Source: Lachnospiraceae bacterium (GTDB lineage Bacteria; Bacillota; Clostridia; Lachnospirales; Lachnospiraceae). Taken from it: a stretch of 46,737 bases of DNA. The number at the start of each line of letters is the position of its first letter. Positions within the stretch are counted from its first letter, which is position 1. A program made the position numbers and the translations under genes. Location: assembly GCA_017461775.1 (NCBI GenBank), contig JAFTXD010000041.1, positions 1-46,737 of the forward strand, read 5' to 3'. The notes beneath the pieces were generated by a model, which did not search any database, was not told the DNA's origin, and saw only the letters and a list, made by a program, of their open reading frames with translations. Of this stretch, positions 1 to 7,778 are shown piece after piece.

Positions 1-21
1 CTGAGCTATCTGGGCGCATAG

Positions 22-160
22 GCTTGCTGCGCAAGCAATACCTGACTAGCGATTAAAGCTCGTCGAAAGTTTACTTTCGTAAGAGCTTTGATTGGTAGGC
101 AGCTACGTTGACTTGCATTGTCAAGTCAACGTTCATCACATAATCTTTGATTATGTGATG
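22..160. repeat. chain of tandem non-coding hairpins
   Basis: Four inverted repeats follow one another in non-coding DNA downstream of the first gene. They are a 6-bp stem at 22-27/31-36, a two-part stem at 55-61/83-89 enclosing 64-70/73-79, a perfect 11-bp stem at 105-115/122-132, and a perfect 12-bp stem at 134-145/149-160 with a 3-nt loop. None is followed by a clear T tract on either strand, so simple terminators are unlikely. The chain may continue left of the window. It resembles the hairpin-rich interiors of the long inverted repeats elsewhere in the window in style, but I could not align it to them. Confidence 0.6.
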
Positions 161-290
161 GGATTGCTTACAGATGTTTCAATATTTCTCCTCTGTCACA
201 ACAAAAGCTATTTTACACATGGTCTCCAAAAATGTCAACAGCTTTTTTCACTTTTTTCTTAATTTTCCCAAAAACAAGTCTTATTTCCTA

Positions 291-1421
291 TTACTCCTCA
301 AAAAATCCCTGGCTATCATACCATTGCAAAAGCAGCCGCACCACTCGGTTATAGCTGAGCATACCATCTGCTACCCCATTTACCTTCAGGGTAGTATCAG
401 TAAAGGTATCTGACACCTCATCCACCGTCTCCGTATCAATCACTGCCTTTGCATTGATTCTGTCCCACTCGTCCTGAGTCACGTATACATTATCCACTGA
501 CACCTGTGTCAGTATTCTTTCCTGGGCCAGATATTTCTCTGTGTCCCTGCCAATGGCCTTGTAGAAATCATTATCCAAATAATTCAACACGCTCAAATAC
601 CCTGCGTACTGAAATACTACATCCTCAGAGCTTATACAAGCCAGAAATCCAATAAAATTCGCCTCATCCTCAAAGATATAGCCCCTCAGATGTGCCAGTT
701 CATGACACATGGTTGCCGGGAAATTCATGATATACATCACATCATTATAATTAGCCTCCATGGAAAAAGGGAAATAATACCCTGTCATATACTGCTGGCT
801 GAAAAAATCCGATGCTGCCAAAGGCTTTGGTCTGGGATAATACCCCTCCAACTGCTCATAGGTCTTTCCCAGATTCTGCATGGCTTTGATGGCTTCTGCC
901 TTCATGTCCCCATCATACAGAATATCCCCGTTTTCATCCCGCTCCATTACCTGAGAGTATGCATTACACCGGTCCACCACATGATTACGCACAGCAATCA
1001 ATTGTTCCAGAGTATACTCCCTCTCCGCAATCTCTCTGGGAAGATACTGCTCCGAGAACGTGGATGCATGGTACAGAATCGTACAATTCAGCGTCATCAC
1101 CAGACACACACTTACCAGCACCCATGCAAAAAACCGCAGATATCCCACGGCATACCGGCGGATTCTGCCAAAAAGACACATCAGGAGCGCCACCGGAAAA
1201 AGGCCTACGCACACTACTCCCGCCACCAGCATATATTCACCGATGGAGACGGGGATGATGCCAGTCACCCTTCCATAAGTATTCACCCAGATGGGAAAAA
1301 TATTCTTAATATAAAAATCGCAAAAAGCGGTAGAATTCCACGCCACTACATTCAGCACCAGCACCAATCCCACAAGTATGATATACACCCATACACGCTT
1401 TTTGCAAAAAAATTTCTTCAT
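291..1421 (-). CDS. DUF3810-family membrane metallopeptidase
   Basis: A 376-residue protein with about three N-terminal membrane helices (roughly 12-32, 60-85, 90-112) and then a soluble domain. The soluble domain carries a zincin motif, His240-Glu-Leu-Ala-His244, followed by an acidic EDEAN segment that may supply the third zinc ligand. This layout matches the DUF3810 family, whose substrates are unknown. The ATG lies one base after the stop of the MATE gene and has an AGAGG ribosome site inside that gene's end, so the two are translationally linked. A role in envelope proteolysis is inference from the motif and membrane topology. Confidence 0.85.
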   Translation of the reverse strand: MKKFFCKKRVWVYIILVGLVLVLNVVAWNSTAFCDFYIKNIFPIWVNTYGRVTGIIPVSIGEYMLVAGVVCVGLFPVALLMCLFGRIRRYAVGYLRFFAWVLVSVCLVMTLNCTILYHASTFSEQYLPREIAEREYTLEQLIAVRNHVVDRCNAYSQVMERDENGDILYDGDMKAEAIKAMQNLGKTYEQLEGYYPRPKPLAASDFFSQQYMTGYYFPFSMEANYNDVMYIMNFPATMCHELAHLRGYIFEDEANFIGFLACISSEDVVFQYAGYLSVLNYLDNDFYKAIGRDTEKYLAQERILTQVSVDNVYVTQDEWDRINAKAVIDTETVDEVSDTFTDTTLKVNGVADGMLSYNRVVRLLLQWYDSQGFFEE

Positions 1422-1422
1422 A

Positions 1423-2802
1423 TTACCTCTCTGCCTTTTGTATGTTTAGTTTATCCTTTTTCCAGATTCCCATGCGATACAGAATGTACAGGATTACTGC
1501 CGAAATCGCATTACTTACCACCACGGAGAACCAGATACTTTTTACTCCCAGGCAAAGCACCTCCTGGCAGAACCAAAGGGTCAGGAAACGGAACACCCAG
1601 AGCCTGGTAGCATCCACAGTCATGGTCACCTCCGTGTGGCCGGTCCCCTGAAATAGTCCGGTGGAGGCATTGTGCACACCATTGGTAAAACAACAGAATG
1701 CCATGATACTAAGGAAATCCGCCGCCATGGCAATTACCTCGGCATCCTCGCTGAAAATGCTGACGATAGCGGTGGAAATAAAGGTTCTGGACAATATCAT
1801 ACCACCTACAAATAAAAAAGCAACAGATATATACATGGCATATTTGTAGCCCTTCTCTGCACGTTCCGGCTGCTTGGCTCCCATATTCTGCCCCACGATT
1901 GTGGCTACTGCCGAACCGACACCGTTGGTGGGCAGGGTAATCAGACTATTTACTTTATTTCCAATACCATAAGCTGCCATGGCCTGGGTTCCATAGACGT
2001 ACACATTACGGCTCATCAGAAGAAAGCCCAGCTGCATGGTACTGCCACCGATTGCCGTGGGAAGACCGATTTTCAAGATGAGTCGCAGTTTATCCGCCGT
2101 AACCCGCATAAACCGGGGATGAAGTCTCACAATACCGCTGCCATGCACTAAAATACCCAGGGCAATGGATGCCGGTATAGCTTTTGCCAGAAGTGTAGCA
2201 AGGGCTGCTCCCGCCACTCCCATTTCAAAAGTTATCATAAGAAGCGGGTCCATCACCATATTAAAGGAGATACCAACCAGATTCAGAAGCATGGGCTTCA
2301 CCGTATCTCCCTGGGCCTGATTCACCGCCGAAAAAAGATTCACCAGATAAAGGAAAGGCATATCCCAGATAACGATGCGCAGATAGATGACACTGTGGAC
2401 ATAGGTTTCTCCCTCAGCTCCCAGCCACCCTACAATAGCCGGTGTAGCCAGAAAACATGCCGACGCACAGACAAGGGAGAAAATCATGGCACAGAAAAAA
2501 ATCTGGTTCGCCATATCCCTGGCGTCCTCCTCCTGCCCGGCGCCGATATACTGCGCAATCAGCACCGCTCCCGCCACTGTGATACCCGTTCCAAAGCTGA
2601 TGATAATATTCTGCAGCGGCGTCACCAGATTAATGGCTGCCAGCTCCTCCGTGCCTATTTTTCCCAGCCAATAGGTATCTGTCAAATTGTACATCGTCTG
2701 CAAAAAGCTGTTAATTACCACCGGAATGGCCAGCGCAGCAATGGCTTTCAGTAAATTTCCATGTAAAATTAGTTCAATGTTTTTATTACTTATCTTTTTC
2801 AT
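1423..2802 (-). CDS. MATE-family multidrug/cation antiporter
   Basis: A 459-residue polytopic protein with about 12 membrane helices. The N-terminal region (AIPVVINSFLQTMYNLTDTYWLG) and the repeated second half (GLPTAIGGSTMQLGF) are typical of MATE exporters of the DinF/NorM superfamily, which expel cationic compounds using a Na+ or H+ gradient. Length is normal for the family. It is followed immediately by the DUF3810 gene. No good ribosome site precedes the ATG, and a terminator-like hairpin (2826-2874) sits only about 24 bases upstream, so its expression may depend on read-through. Substrate is unknown. Confidence 0.93.
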   Translation of the reverse strand: MKKISNKNIELILHGNLLKAIAALAIPVVINSFLQTMYNLTDTYWLGKIGTEELAAINLVTPLQNIIISFGTGITVAGAVLIAQYIGAGQEEDARDMANQIFFCAMIFSLVCASACFLATPAIVGWLGAEGETYVHSVIYLRIVIWDMPFLYLVNLFSAVNQAQGDTVKPMLLNLVGISFNMVMDPLLMITFEMGVAGAALATLLAKAIPASIALGILVHGSGIVRLHPRFMRVTADKLRLILKIGLPTAIGGSTMQLGFLLMSRNVYVYGTQAMAAYGIGNKVNSLITLPTNGVGSAVATIVGQNMGAKQPERAEKGYKYAMYISVAFLFVGGMILSRTFISTAIVSIFSEDAEVIAMAADFLSIMAFCCFTNGVHNASTGLFQGTGHTEVTMTVDATRLWVFRFLTLWFCQEVLCLGVKSIWFSVVVSNAISAVILYILYRMGIWKKDKLNIQKAER

Positions 2803-2825
2803 AGGTCAAACTTTAACACAAAAAT

Positions 2826-2874
2826 ACAGCGGTATCTACCTGGATTTTAGGATTTCTCCGGGTAAAACCGCTGT
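2826..2874 (-). terminator. terminator or attenuator after DUF3048 gene
   Basis: On the minus strand an ACAGCGGT / ACCGCTGT stem with inner paired patches (ACC..GG / CC..GGT) is followed by ATTTTTGTG. It lies just after the DUF3048 stop (2893) and just before the MATE start (2802), which leaves little room for a separate MATE promoter. Confidence 0.75.
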
Positions 2875-2892
2875 TATTTTGTGTTATTTATT

Positions 2893-4104
2893 TTATTCCC
2901 ACTCCATATATTCAGAGTATTCCTTCCATACATTACAAATCCATGTCTTACCCTGATTAAAGATGATTTCATTGCCATCTTCGTCATAGAAGTAGTTTGC
3001 ACCGCTATCCGTAAGTCTGCTCCAGGTTGCCTTAATCACCTTACCTGCCGTAAATACATAGGCATCACCGGTGCCATGCACACCAAATGCAAGGTAGTCA
3101 TTTTTATCACGAACCTCACCATGGCAAATTTTAAATACCACATTGCTTACTGTCAGCTGCTCTTCATTCAGCTCATCAATCTGTGGCTCACCGAACTGGT
3201 AACGATAATAAAGACCATCCTCCGGATTATACTCAAAGTAGGGATTAGCATTGCCATAACCACCACTGTTGCTTCCCTTACCGGGATAAATCACGGTAGC
3301 ATCCTCGTAGGCGTCGTAGGTTACCTCCCAACCATCATTGGCAAAGGTGAATGCCTGCTCAAAGGTATCTCTGTACTCTGTCTCATATTTATGACGTTTT
3401 ACCGCTGCATTATAACCATCGATAAACATATAACCGGTATACTCCAACTTATATCCCGGGCGATCGATACGGTCAAATGCCTCTGCAGAAGGATTGTGAA
3501 TACCATCCACTGGCTCACTGATATTGTCAATACGGTCACTTCTGAGCAAATCCTCTACGTAAGGAACCGCAAGTCCCCAGTTACAGTAGATAGCATCATA
3601 CGCCATAGCTTCGTATACATAGTAGTCACGGCTGCTTCGAACAGGACCTACATGGTCCAAATCATCATAATCTTCAATAAAGCACATTAAACGGGTAATA
3701 CGTCCCTCCACCGGTGCCTCGTAAATAATGCTGGCACGAGAGATACCGTACTGGGGCATAGCCGCCTTATTATTAGGCATCATAACTGCCATGGCACGAC
3801 GATTTACTACCTCCTCGTCCTTCCACTCACCGGTCAGATAGCTCTGCTTCATACCATCCACCACTTCTCTTTCCTCAATGGTTGGTGTCGCAGCCTTTTC
3901 CTTACCATCCTCGGTCACCTCACTGGGCTCATCCGTAGCCTCCGGCTTTTCAATAGACGGCTCCTCAATTTGTACATTGGGTGCCTGAGTAGTAATTGGT
4001 TCTCCTACTACATCCTGGATAGGTGACTCCAGCTCCTGACCGCCACATCCCCCAAGAACGCAGGCAAGTATTAATGAACTTGCTAACAATTTCAATCTTC
4101 TCAT
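2893..4104 (-). CDS. DUF3048 (YerB-like) lipoprotein
   Basis: A 403-residue predicted lipoprotein. Its signal peptide ends in a lipobox with Cys20 (VLGGC). A Pro/Glu/Thr-rich acidic linker (about 25-75) leads to the conserved DUF3048 domain, including RRAMAVMMPNNKAAMPQYGIS and VGPVRSSRDYYVYEA. The family is related to B. subtilis YerB and has no established biochemical function; it should sit on the outer face of the membrane. A strong hairpin follows the stop. The ATG has an AAGGGA ribosome site. The family assignment is firm and the function is not known. Confidence 0.9.
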   Translation of the reverse strand: MRRLKLLASSLILACVLGGCGGQELESPIQDVVGEPITTQAPNVQIEEPSIEKPEATDEPSEVTEDGKEKAATPTIEEREVVDGMKQSYLTGEWKDEEVVNRRAMAVMMPNNKAAMPQYGISRASIIYEAPVEGRITRLMCFIEDYDDLDHVGPVRSSRDYYVYEAMAYDAIYCNWGLAVPYVEDLLRSDRIDNISEPVDGIHNPSAEAFDRIDRPGYKLEYTGYMFIDGYNAAVKRHKYETEYRDTFEQAFTFANDGWEVTYDAYEDATVIYPGKGSNSGGYGNANPYFEYNPEDGLYYRYQFGEPQIDELNEEQLTVSNVVFKICHGEVRDKNDYLAFGVHGTGDAYVFTAGKVIKATWSRLTDSGANYFYDEDGNEIIFNQGKTWICNVWKEYSEYMEWE

Positions 4105-4200
4105 CTGAAAGTTCCCTTCATCTTCTATTTATCCCAAAGGATACCACTCTTAGTTTATCGCATATATCGTCATTTTTCAACAGTAAAAAGTTTCCAAGCC

Positions 4201-4635
4201 TTAGACTCTCTGCCCCAAAAGCTTCTGCGCCTTCTCCCGCAGAATGAGCTCCTCCTCATCCGCAGTCTCATCCAGCACAATTCCATGATTTTTCTTACCA
4301 CCCTTGTCCTTATCAATGGTCACAAAGGTAATAAATGCCTCTATGGCAGCTTCCCCTGTCACAGCATTTTTCACCGTAACGGCAACCATCATACTGCTGC
4401 TGCCTGCGTGCACCACTCTCCCGGTAAAATTCACCACCGTTCCCGGCTTCACAGGCTTAAAGAAAGACATATTCTGCAAATTTCTAAGTACAATATCGTC
4501 GGTATTACCATGTTCACATGCCGCCGTGGTAAAACCAGACTCCACCACCCACGCTGCCGCCCGGGCCGCAAATAAGGTTCCGTGATGATTTAAATCCTCC
4601 TGTTTTACTAAATGCAGGGTTTCGTATTGCTTCAT
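4201..4635 (-). CDS. acyl-CoA thioesterase, hotdog fold
   Basis: A 144-residue single hotdog-fold protein of the cytoplasmic acyl-CoA hydrolase family. The diagnostic start is VKQEDLNHHGTLFAARAAAWVVE, with the conserved Asn-His-x-Gly-x-Leu of the active-site loop, then FFKPVKPGTVVNFTGRVVHAG. Such enzymes hydrolyse acyl-CoA to fatty acid and CoA; chain-length preference cannot be read here. The start at 4635 is chosen because AAGGAAGGAAGAG precedes it. A longer frame to 4746 would add 37 residues without family similarity and overlap the upstream gene. It follows the zinc-ribbon gene by 17 bases and is probably co-transcribed with it. Confidence 0.88.
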   Translation of the reverse strand: MKQYETLHLVKQEDLNHHGTLFAARAAAWVVESGFTTAACEHGNTDDIVLRNLQNMSFFKPVKPGTVVNFTGRVVHAGSSSMMVAVTVKNAVTGEAAIEAFITFVTIDKDKGGKKNHGIVLDETADEEELILREKAQKLLGQRV

Positions 4636-4652
4636 GTTTATCTCTTCCTTCC

Positions 4653-5609
4653 TTACAAATCCAGTTCCTTCAGCTCCATATAACTCTCCTGGCTGGTGAG
4701 AATTTCTGTGCGGATATCCTCCACAGAATCGTAGCCCATAATCCAAACAGCACCTGACACCTGTGTCAGATTGCCATAATACATACCATAAGACATGCTC
4801 AACGATGCCTGTGCCTCCTTTCGCACCAGTACATCATCAAAGCAGGCCAGCACGTAGTACACGGATTCTTCTCCATTCGCAGAAAATCGAACTTCAAACA
4901 CATCATACAGCTCATTCTTCTGCTTACCATCCGTGGTAAGAAACAGCTTCACCGGTTTCATCTCCACAAAATATCCTACCCTTTTACTGTTATCCAGATT
5001 CAGCTCCAGTACATTTTCTGCCTTGGCATGAATCAGCTCCAGCGCCTCCTTGGGAATGTCCGAAAGCTCCTTCAAATACTCATCCAACCCTTCCACCACA
5101 TAGGTTCTGGTGCTTTCCTCCAGACGGTATGCCTCACTTGTTGCCTCTACAGTGATGGTTTCTCCTTGAAAAAGCCCATGACTTTTGGAAAGCCGATAAT
5201 CAATCTGGTTTGTATCAGCCTCTCCCGATACTTGTTCTATCAGCACTTCTCCTTTTCCATCCGTGCCCTGAAAGGAAATCTCTATCTGGTCAAAGGGATT
5301 CACCTTCGGCTTTGCCATCACCTTACTGAAATTGGCCAACACAACAAATGCCACAAAAACACCCATAAATATGATGATATTGCGGAATTTACGCTGCTTT
5401 CTTCTTCGTTCCGCTTCTTCCTGGGCTTCCAGCTTTCCCTTGTGATAACCATAGGACTGTGACCGCATCCGCTCCCGCAGCTGGGAGATGGACTCCTTCT
5501 GCTCTATCAGCATGCGATAACCGCAATAAGCACATTCCGCCTTGGATTTCTCCTCATTATATGTCATCGTCGCCCCGCACTTGGGACAGGTCATATCCTG
5601 CACCTTCAT
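4653..5609 (-). CDS. zinc-ribbon, single-pass membrane protein of unknown function
   Basis: A 318-residue protein. An N-terminal zinc ribbon (Cys8-x2-Cys11 and Cys26-x2-Cys29) is followed by a charged helical segment (about 38-72), one membrane helix (about 75-93, IIIFMGVFVAFVVLANF) and an outer domain rich in beta residues. I do not recognise the outer domain. The ATG at 5609 has a GGAGGAG site 6 bases upstream. Upstream in-frame ATGs at 5639 and 5669 are rejected because the second extension runs into the terminator at 5649-5666. The zinc ribbon would face the cytoplasm and the C-terminal domain the outside. Function unknown. Confidence 0.8.
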   Translation of the reverse strand: MKVQDMTCPKCGATMTYNEEKSKAECAYCGYRMLIEQKESISQLRERMRSQSYGYHKGKLEAQEEAERRRKQRKFRNIIIFMGVFVAFVVLANFSKVMAKPKVNPFDQIEISFQGTDGKGEVLIEQVSGEADTNQIDYRLSKSHGLFQGETITVEATSEAYRLEESTRTYVVEGLDEYLKELSDIPKEALELIHAKAENVLELNLDNSKRVGYFVEMKPVKLFLTTDGKQKNELYDVFEVRFSANGEESVYYVLACFDDVLVRKEAQASLSMSYGMYYGNLTQVSGAVWIMGYDSVEDIRTEILTSQESYMELKELDL

Positions 5610-5648
5610 CTTTGACTCCTCCAGATTCCTCGTCGCCATAACAAAATA

Positions 5649-5666
5649 GAGGGTCCGCGGACCCTC
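5649..5666 (-). terminator. intrinsic terminator of the receiver gene
   Basis: A perfect GAGGGTC / GACCCTC stem with a CGCG loop is followed on the minus strand by TATTTTGTT. It lies 15 bases after the stop of the CheY-like gene. Confidence 0.85.
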
Positions 5667-5680
5667 CACATAATGCTTTC

Positions 5681-6043
5681 CTATCGGCTCAACACCTTTT
5701 TCACTGCTGCAAGCAGACGCGCCGCCTGGAACGGCTTCACAATAAACTCCTGTGCACCATACTCAATTGCCTTGGCAACCATCTCATGCTGTCCCAGCGC
5801 AGAACAAATAATAATCTTGGCATTCTCATCCATAATCTTGATACGCTTCAATGCTTCCAGCCCGTTCATATCCGGCATCGTAATATCCAAAATCACTACA
5901 TCCGGTCTAAGCTGTGCATACATCTGCCAAGCTTCAATACCATTCCCAGCCTCACCGGCAATGGTATAGCCTTCCGGCTCCAATACCTGTTTTATCGTAA
6001 GTCTCATAAAAGCTGCGTCATCTACTATTAATACACTTGCCAT
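5681..6043 (-). CDS. CheY-like single-domain response regulator
   Basis: A 120-residue stand-alone receiver domain. It has the acidic pair Asp8-Asp9, the phosphoacceptor Asp53 in VVILDITMPDMNG, the conserved Thr/Ser switch region (IICSALG) and Lys in FIVKPF. It has no output domain, so it must act by protein contact, as CheY or Spo0F do. No kinase or chemotaxis gene is nearby, so its partner is not visible here. The ribosome site GGTGGAG precedes the ATG. A terminator follows, so it is probably monocistronic. Confidence 0.93.
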   Translation of the reverse strand: MASVLIVDDAAFMRLTIKQVLEPEGYTIAGEAGNGIEAWQMYAQLRPDVVILDITMPDMNGLEALKRIKIMDENAKIIICSALGQHEMVAKAIEYGAQEFIVKPFQAARLLAAVKKVLSR

Positions 6044-6169
6044 AACGTTTCTCCACCTTTTATCCTGTGCTTCTTTAGTTAATATAAAACATCACTATGT
6101 ATTTTAACACAACTTGTCATATTTAGGAATATTTTTTGTGAATTTCATGAGAATAAAGTTCTAAAAATG

Positions 6170-6220
6170 ATGAAAAGGCTCACTAGAAAACACATAGTAT
6201 CCTCTAGTGAACCTTTTCAT
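6170..6220. terminator. 18-bp inverted repeat downstream of Abi gene
   Basis: Arms 6170-6187 and 6203-6220 (ATGAAAAGGCTCACTAGA against its near-complement) have one non-Watson-Crick position, which is a G.U pair in minus-strand RNA, and a 15-nt loop. It lies 110 bases past the Abi stop and could terminate that transcript or mark the edge of an acquired segment. There is no strong T tract. The rest of 6221-6329 shows no gene. Confidence 0.6.
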
Positions 6221-6329
6221 TACATAAGCTCAAATCTAGTTTAGTGCACGCACCGCCCTAGTAAAAACCTCTAACAGTTTTTGTTCCATGAACAGTAGTT
6301 TACTCTTTTCTAACACCCCTGTCAACTAC

Positions 6330-7331
6330 TTAATACAAATAATTTGTATGCTTAGGATTTTTATTCTTTTTATCTATATACTTTATTATACTACAAATAA
6401 AGAAATATGTTTCTTTTACATAAGGATTTTTATCGAAATAAGATTTGTTCTTTCTTATTCTTCCATCCTCATCACAAAATTGATGAAAAATTTCTTCCAT
6501 TTTCCTGTTTCTGACCTTTTTCGTCGCTGAAACTTTCATTATATCGTTATACACGAAAAGTAGTGTAACAAAATCATGAATAATGGGATTTTTCATCATC
6601 GCATCTCTGCTGCCTAATTCCCGAAATTCAGGTATTTTTCCGAGAATATTTGCGAGCTTTTTTGTTTTACTAAACTTTTTAAGACTGTTCGGTTTTCTTA
6701 GCGTGCTTAGAATACAATTATTATGCGCAGCCGCATTTCTTATAAACTTTATAGACTTTAAATAATCAGAATAATTGAAGGAAGGATACATTTGATAATA
6801 GAGCTCGTATAATTCCATAAAATTACCAAATGAAAGCAATTCAACGATATTCCATAAAGCCAACTCCTTTGGTTCATTGTATTCATTTAAATGCTTTTCT
6901 GCCAAGTCTGAACAGAATGAATATTTATCTGCCTTACTCTGAATATCTGCTTCTGCATTTGGATGATATTGAAGAAATAGCCTAACTATATTATACCCAT
7001 CTTCTTCTGAATTATCACTCAAATCATTCATTAACCGCACTTTTAAATAATGCTCTACATCTAAAGACAATTCCAAAATAATTTTTCTAATATACATATC
7101 CAGCTTGGATAATTCTACAAGATATGCAAAATCCAGATTGTAATACTTTTGAGTTTGTGAATTTATATTATAATTCCTTGCGTAAGATTTTAACTTAAAA
7201 TAGTAATTGTTGTATTTCAAAAATTTCTTTGCATCTTCTTGGGAATATAATTCAAACTGTATATTCTTGTCTGCCATATCCTGAATCTGTTCTTCGACGG
7301 TCAGCTTCCGTTTTTCATGTTGTGCTTCCAT
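6330..7331 (-). CDS. Abi-family (AbiD/AbiF-like) abortive infection protein
   Basis: A 333-residue soluble protein of the Abi_2 family. N-terminal features are typical: LTVEEQIQDMADKNIQF, YNNYYFKLKSYARNY and FAYLVELSKLDMYIRKIILELSLDVEHYLKVRL. An RNAAAH motif (Arg198 to His203) fits the R-x4-6-H signature of HEPN ribonucleases, to which this family belongs. Such proteins act as phage-defence toxins. The gene is clearly more AT-rich than its neighbours, lies alone, and sits next to the 3' side of a tRNA pair, all of which suggest horizontal acquisition. It has its own promoter and a GGAG ribosome site. No partner antitoxin gene is visible. Confidence 0.87.
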   Translation of the reverse strand: MEAQHEKRKLTVEEQIQDMADKNIQFELYSQEDAKKFLKYNNYYFKLKSYARNYNINSQTQKYYNLDFAYLVELSKLDMYIRKIILELSLDVEHYLKVRLMNDLSDNSEEDGYNIVRLFLQYHPNAEADIQSKADKYSFCSDLAEKHLNEYNEPKELALWNIVELLSFGNFMELYELYYQMYPSFNYSDYLKSIKFIRNAAAHNNCILSTLRKPNSLKKFSKTKKLANILGKIPEFRELGSRDAMMKNPIIHDFVTLLFVYNDIMKVSATKKVRNRKMEEIFHQFCDEDGRIRKNKSYFDKNPYVKETYFFICSIIKYIDKKNKNPKHTNYLY

Positions 7332-7376
7332 CTATTTTCTCCACTGCGTATAAATCGTCTATAAAACTATATTTTT

Positions 7377-7405
7377 ATTATACGACACACACCGTCGCAA
7401 TGCAA
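7377..7405 (-). promoter_or_regulatory. promoter of the Abi gene
   Basis: On the minus strand -35 TTGCAT (7400-7405), a 17-base spacer, and -10 TATAAT (7377-7382), 46 bases before the Abi start codon. Confidence 0.65.
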
Positions 7406-7482
7406 CAATTCATTTTATCCGTTTTTCCTTTGTCAGATTCTCAACAAGTGAAAAATAATGCATACACACCCACATAACGAAA

Positions 7483-7521
7483 AATGCGAGAAATACAGCA
7501 TCTCTACTGATTTCTCGCATT
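7483..7521 (-). terminator. terminator of the tRNA operon
   Basis: A perfect 12-bp stem (7483-7494 with 7510-7521, AATGCGAGAAAT and complement) is followed on the minus strand by TTTTCG. It lies just after tRNA-Leu. Confidence 0.85.
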
Positions 7522-7531
7522 CTCATTTTAC

Positions 7532-7615
7532 TGCTGGTGATCGGACTTGAACCGATACGGGGTTGCCCCCGAGGGATTTTAAGTCCCTTGCGTCTGCCTA
7601 TTCCGCCACACCAGC
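7532..7615 (-). tRNA. tRNA-Leu (anticodon UAA)
   Basis: An 84-nt class II tRNA. The acceptor stem is GCTGGTG / CACCAGC with discriminator A. The anticodon loop carries TAA within GGGACTTAAAATCCC, followed by a long variable arm (CGGGGGCAACCCCG) and the T loop GGTTCAAGTCC. CCA is not encoded. It is second in a two-tRNA transcript, 4 bases after tRNA-Tyr. Confidence 0.95.
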
Positions 7616-7619
7616 GGAA

Positions 7620-7701
7620 TGGATGGAGGTGGATTCGAACCACCGAAGCAATTTGCAGCAGATTTACAGTCTGTCCCCTTTGGCCACTCGGGAATCCATC
7701 C
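7620..7701 (-). tRNA. tRNA-Tyr (anticodon GUA)
   Basis: An 82-nt class II tRNA with acceptor stem GGATGGA / TCCATCC and discriminator A. The anticodon is GTA in CAGACTGTAAATCTG, with a long variable arm and T loop GGTTCGAATCC. CCA is not encoded. It is the first tRNA of the pair. Confidence 0.95.
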
Positions 7702-7730
7702 ATGCAGGAACTATGTCCTAACAAATTGGA

Positions 7731-7759
7731 ATTGTATCATATGTGTACACATTTTGCAA
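7731..7759 (-). promoter_or_regulatory. promoter of the tRNA-Tyr/tRNA-Leu pair
   Basis: Minus strand -35 TTGCAA (7754-7759), a 17-base spacer, and -10 TACAAT (7731-7736), ending 30 bases before the tRNA-Tyr 5' end. Confidence 0.75.
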
Positions 7760-7778
7760 GACATAATTCCCCATTTTT

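Noticed and set aside
690-1610. Long open frame on the plus strand opposite the DUF3810 and MATE genes
   Set aside because: Its product is His/Arg/Pro-rich without any family features, it has no ribosome site, and it mirrors two well-supported minus-strand genes.
4636-4746. N-terminal extension of the thioesterase
   Set aside because: The added 37 residues have no family similarity, and a strong ribosome site lies before the inner ATG at 4635.
7410-7724. 104-codon frame across the two tRNA genes
   Set aside because: It overlaps both tRNAs and their terminator, so it cannot be a real gene.
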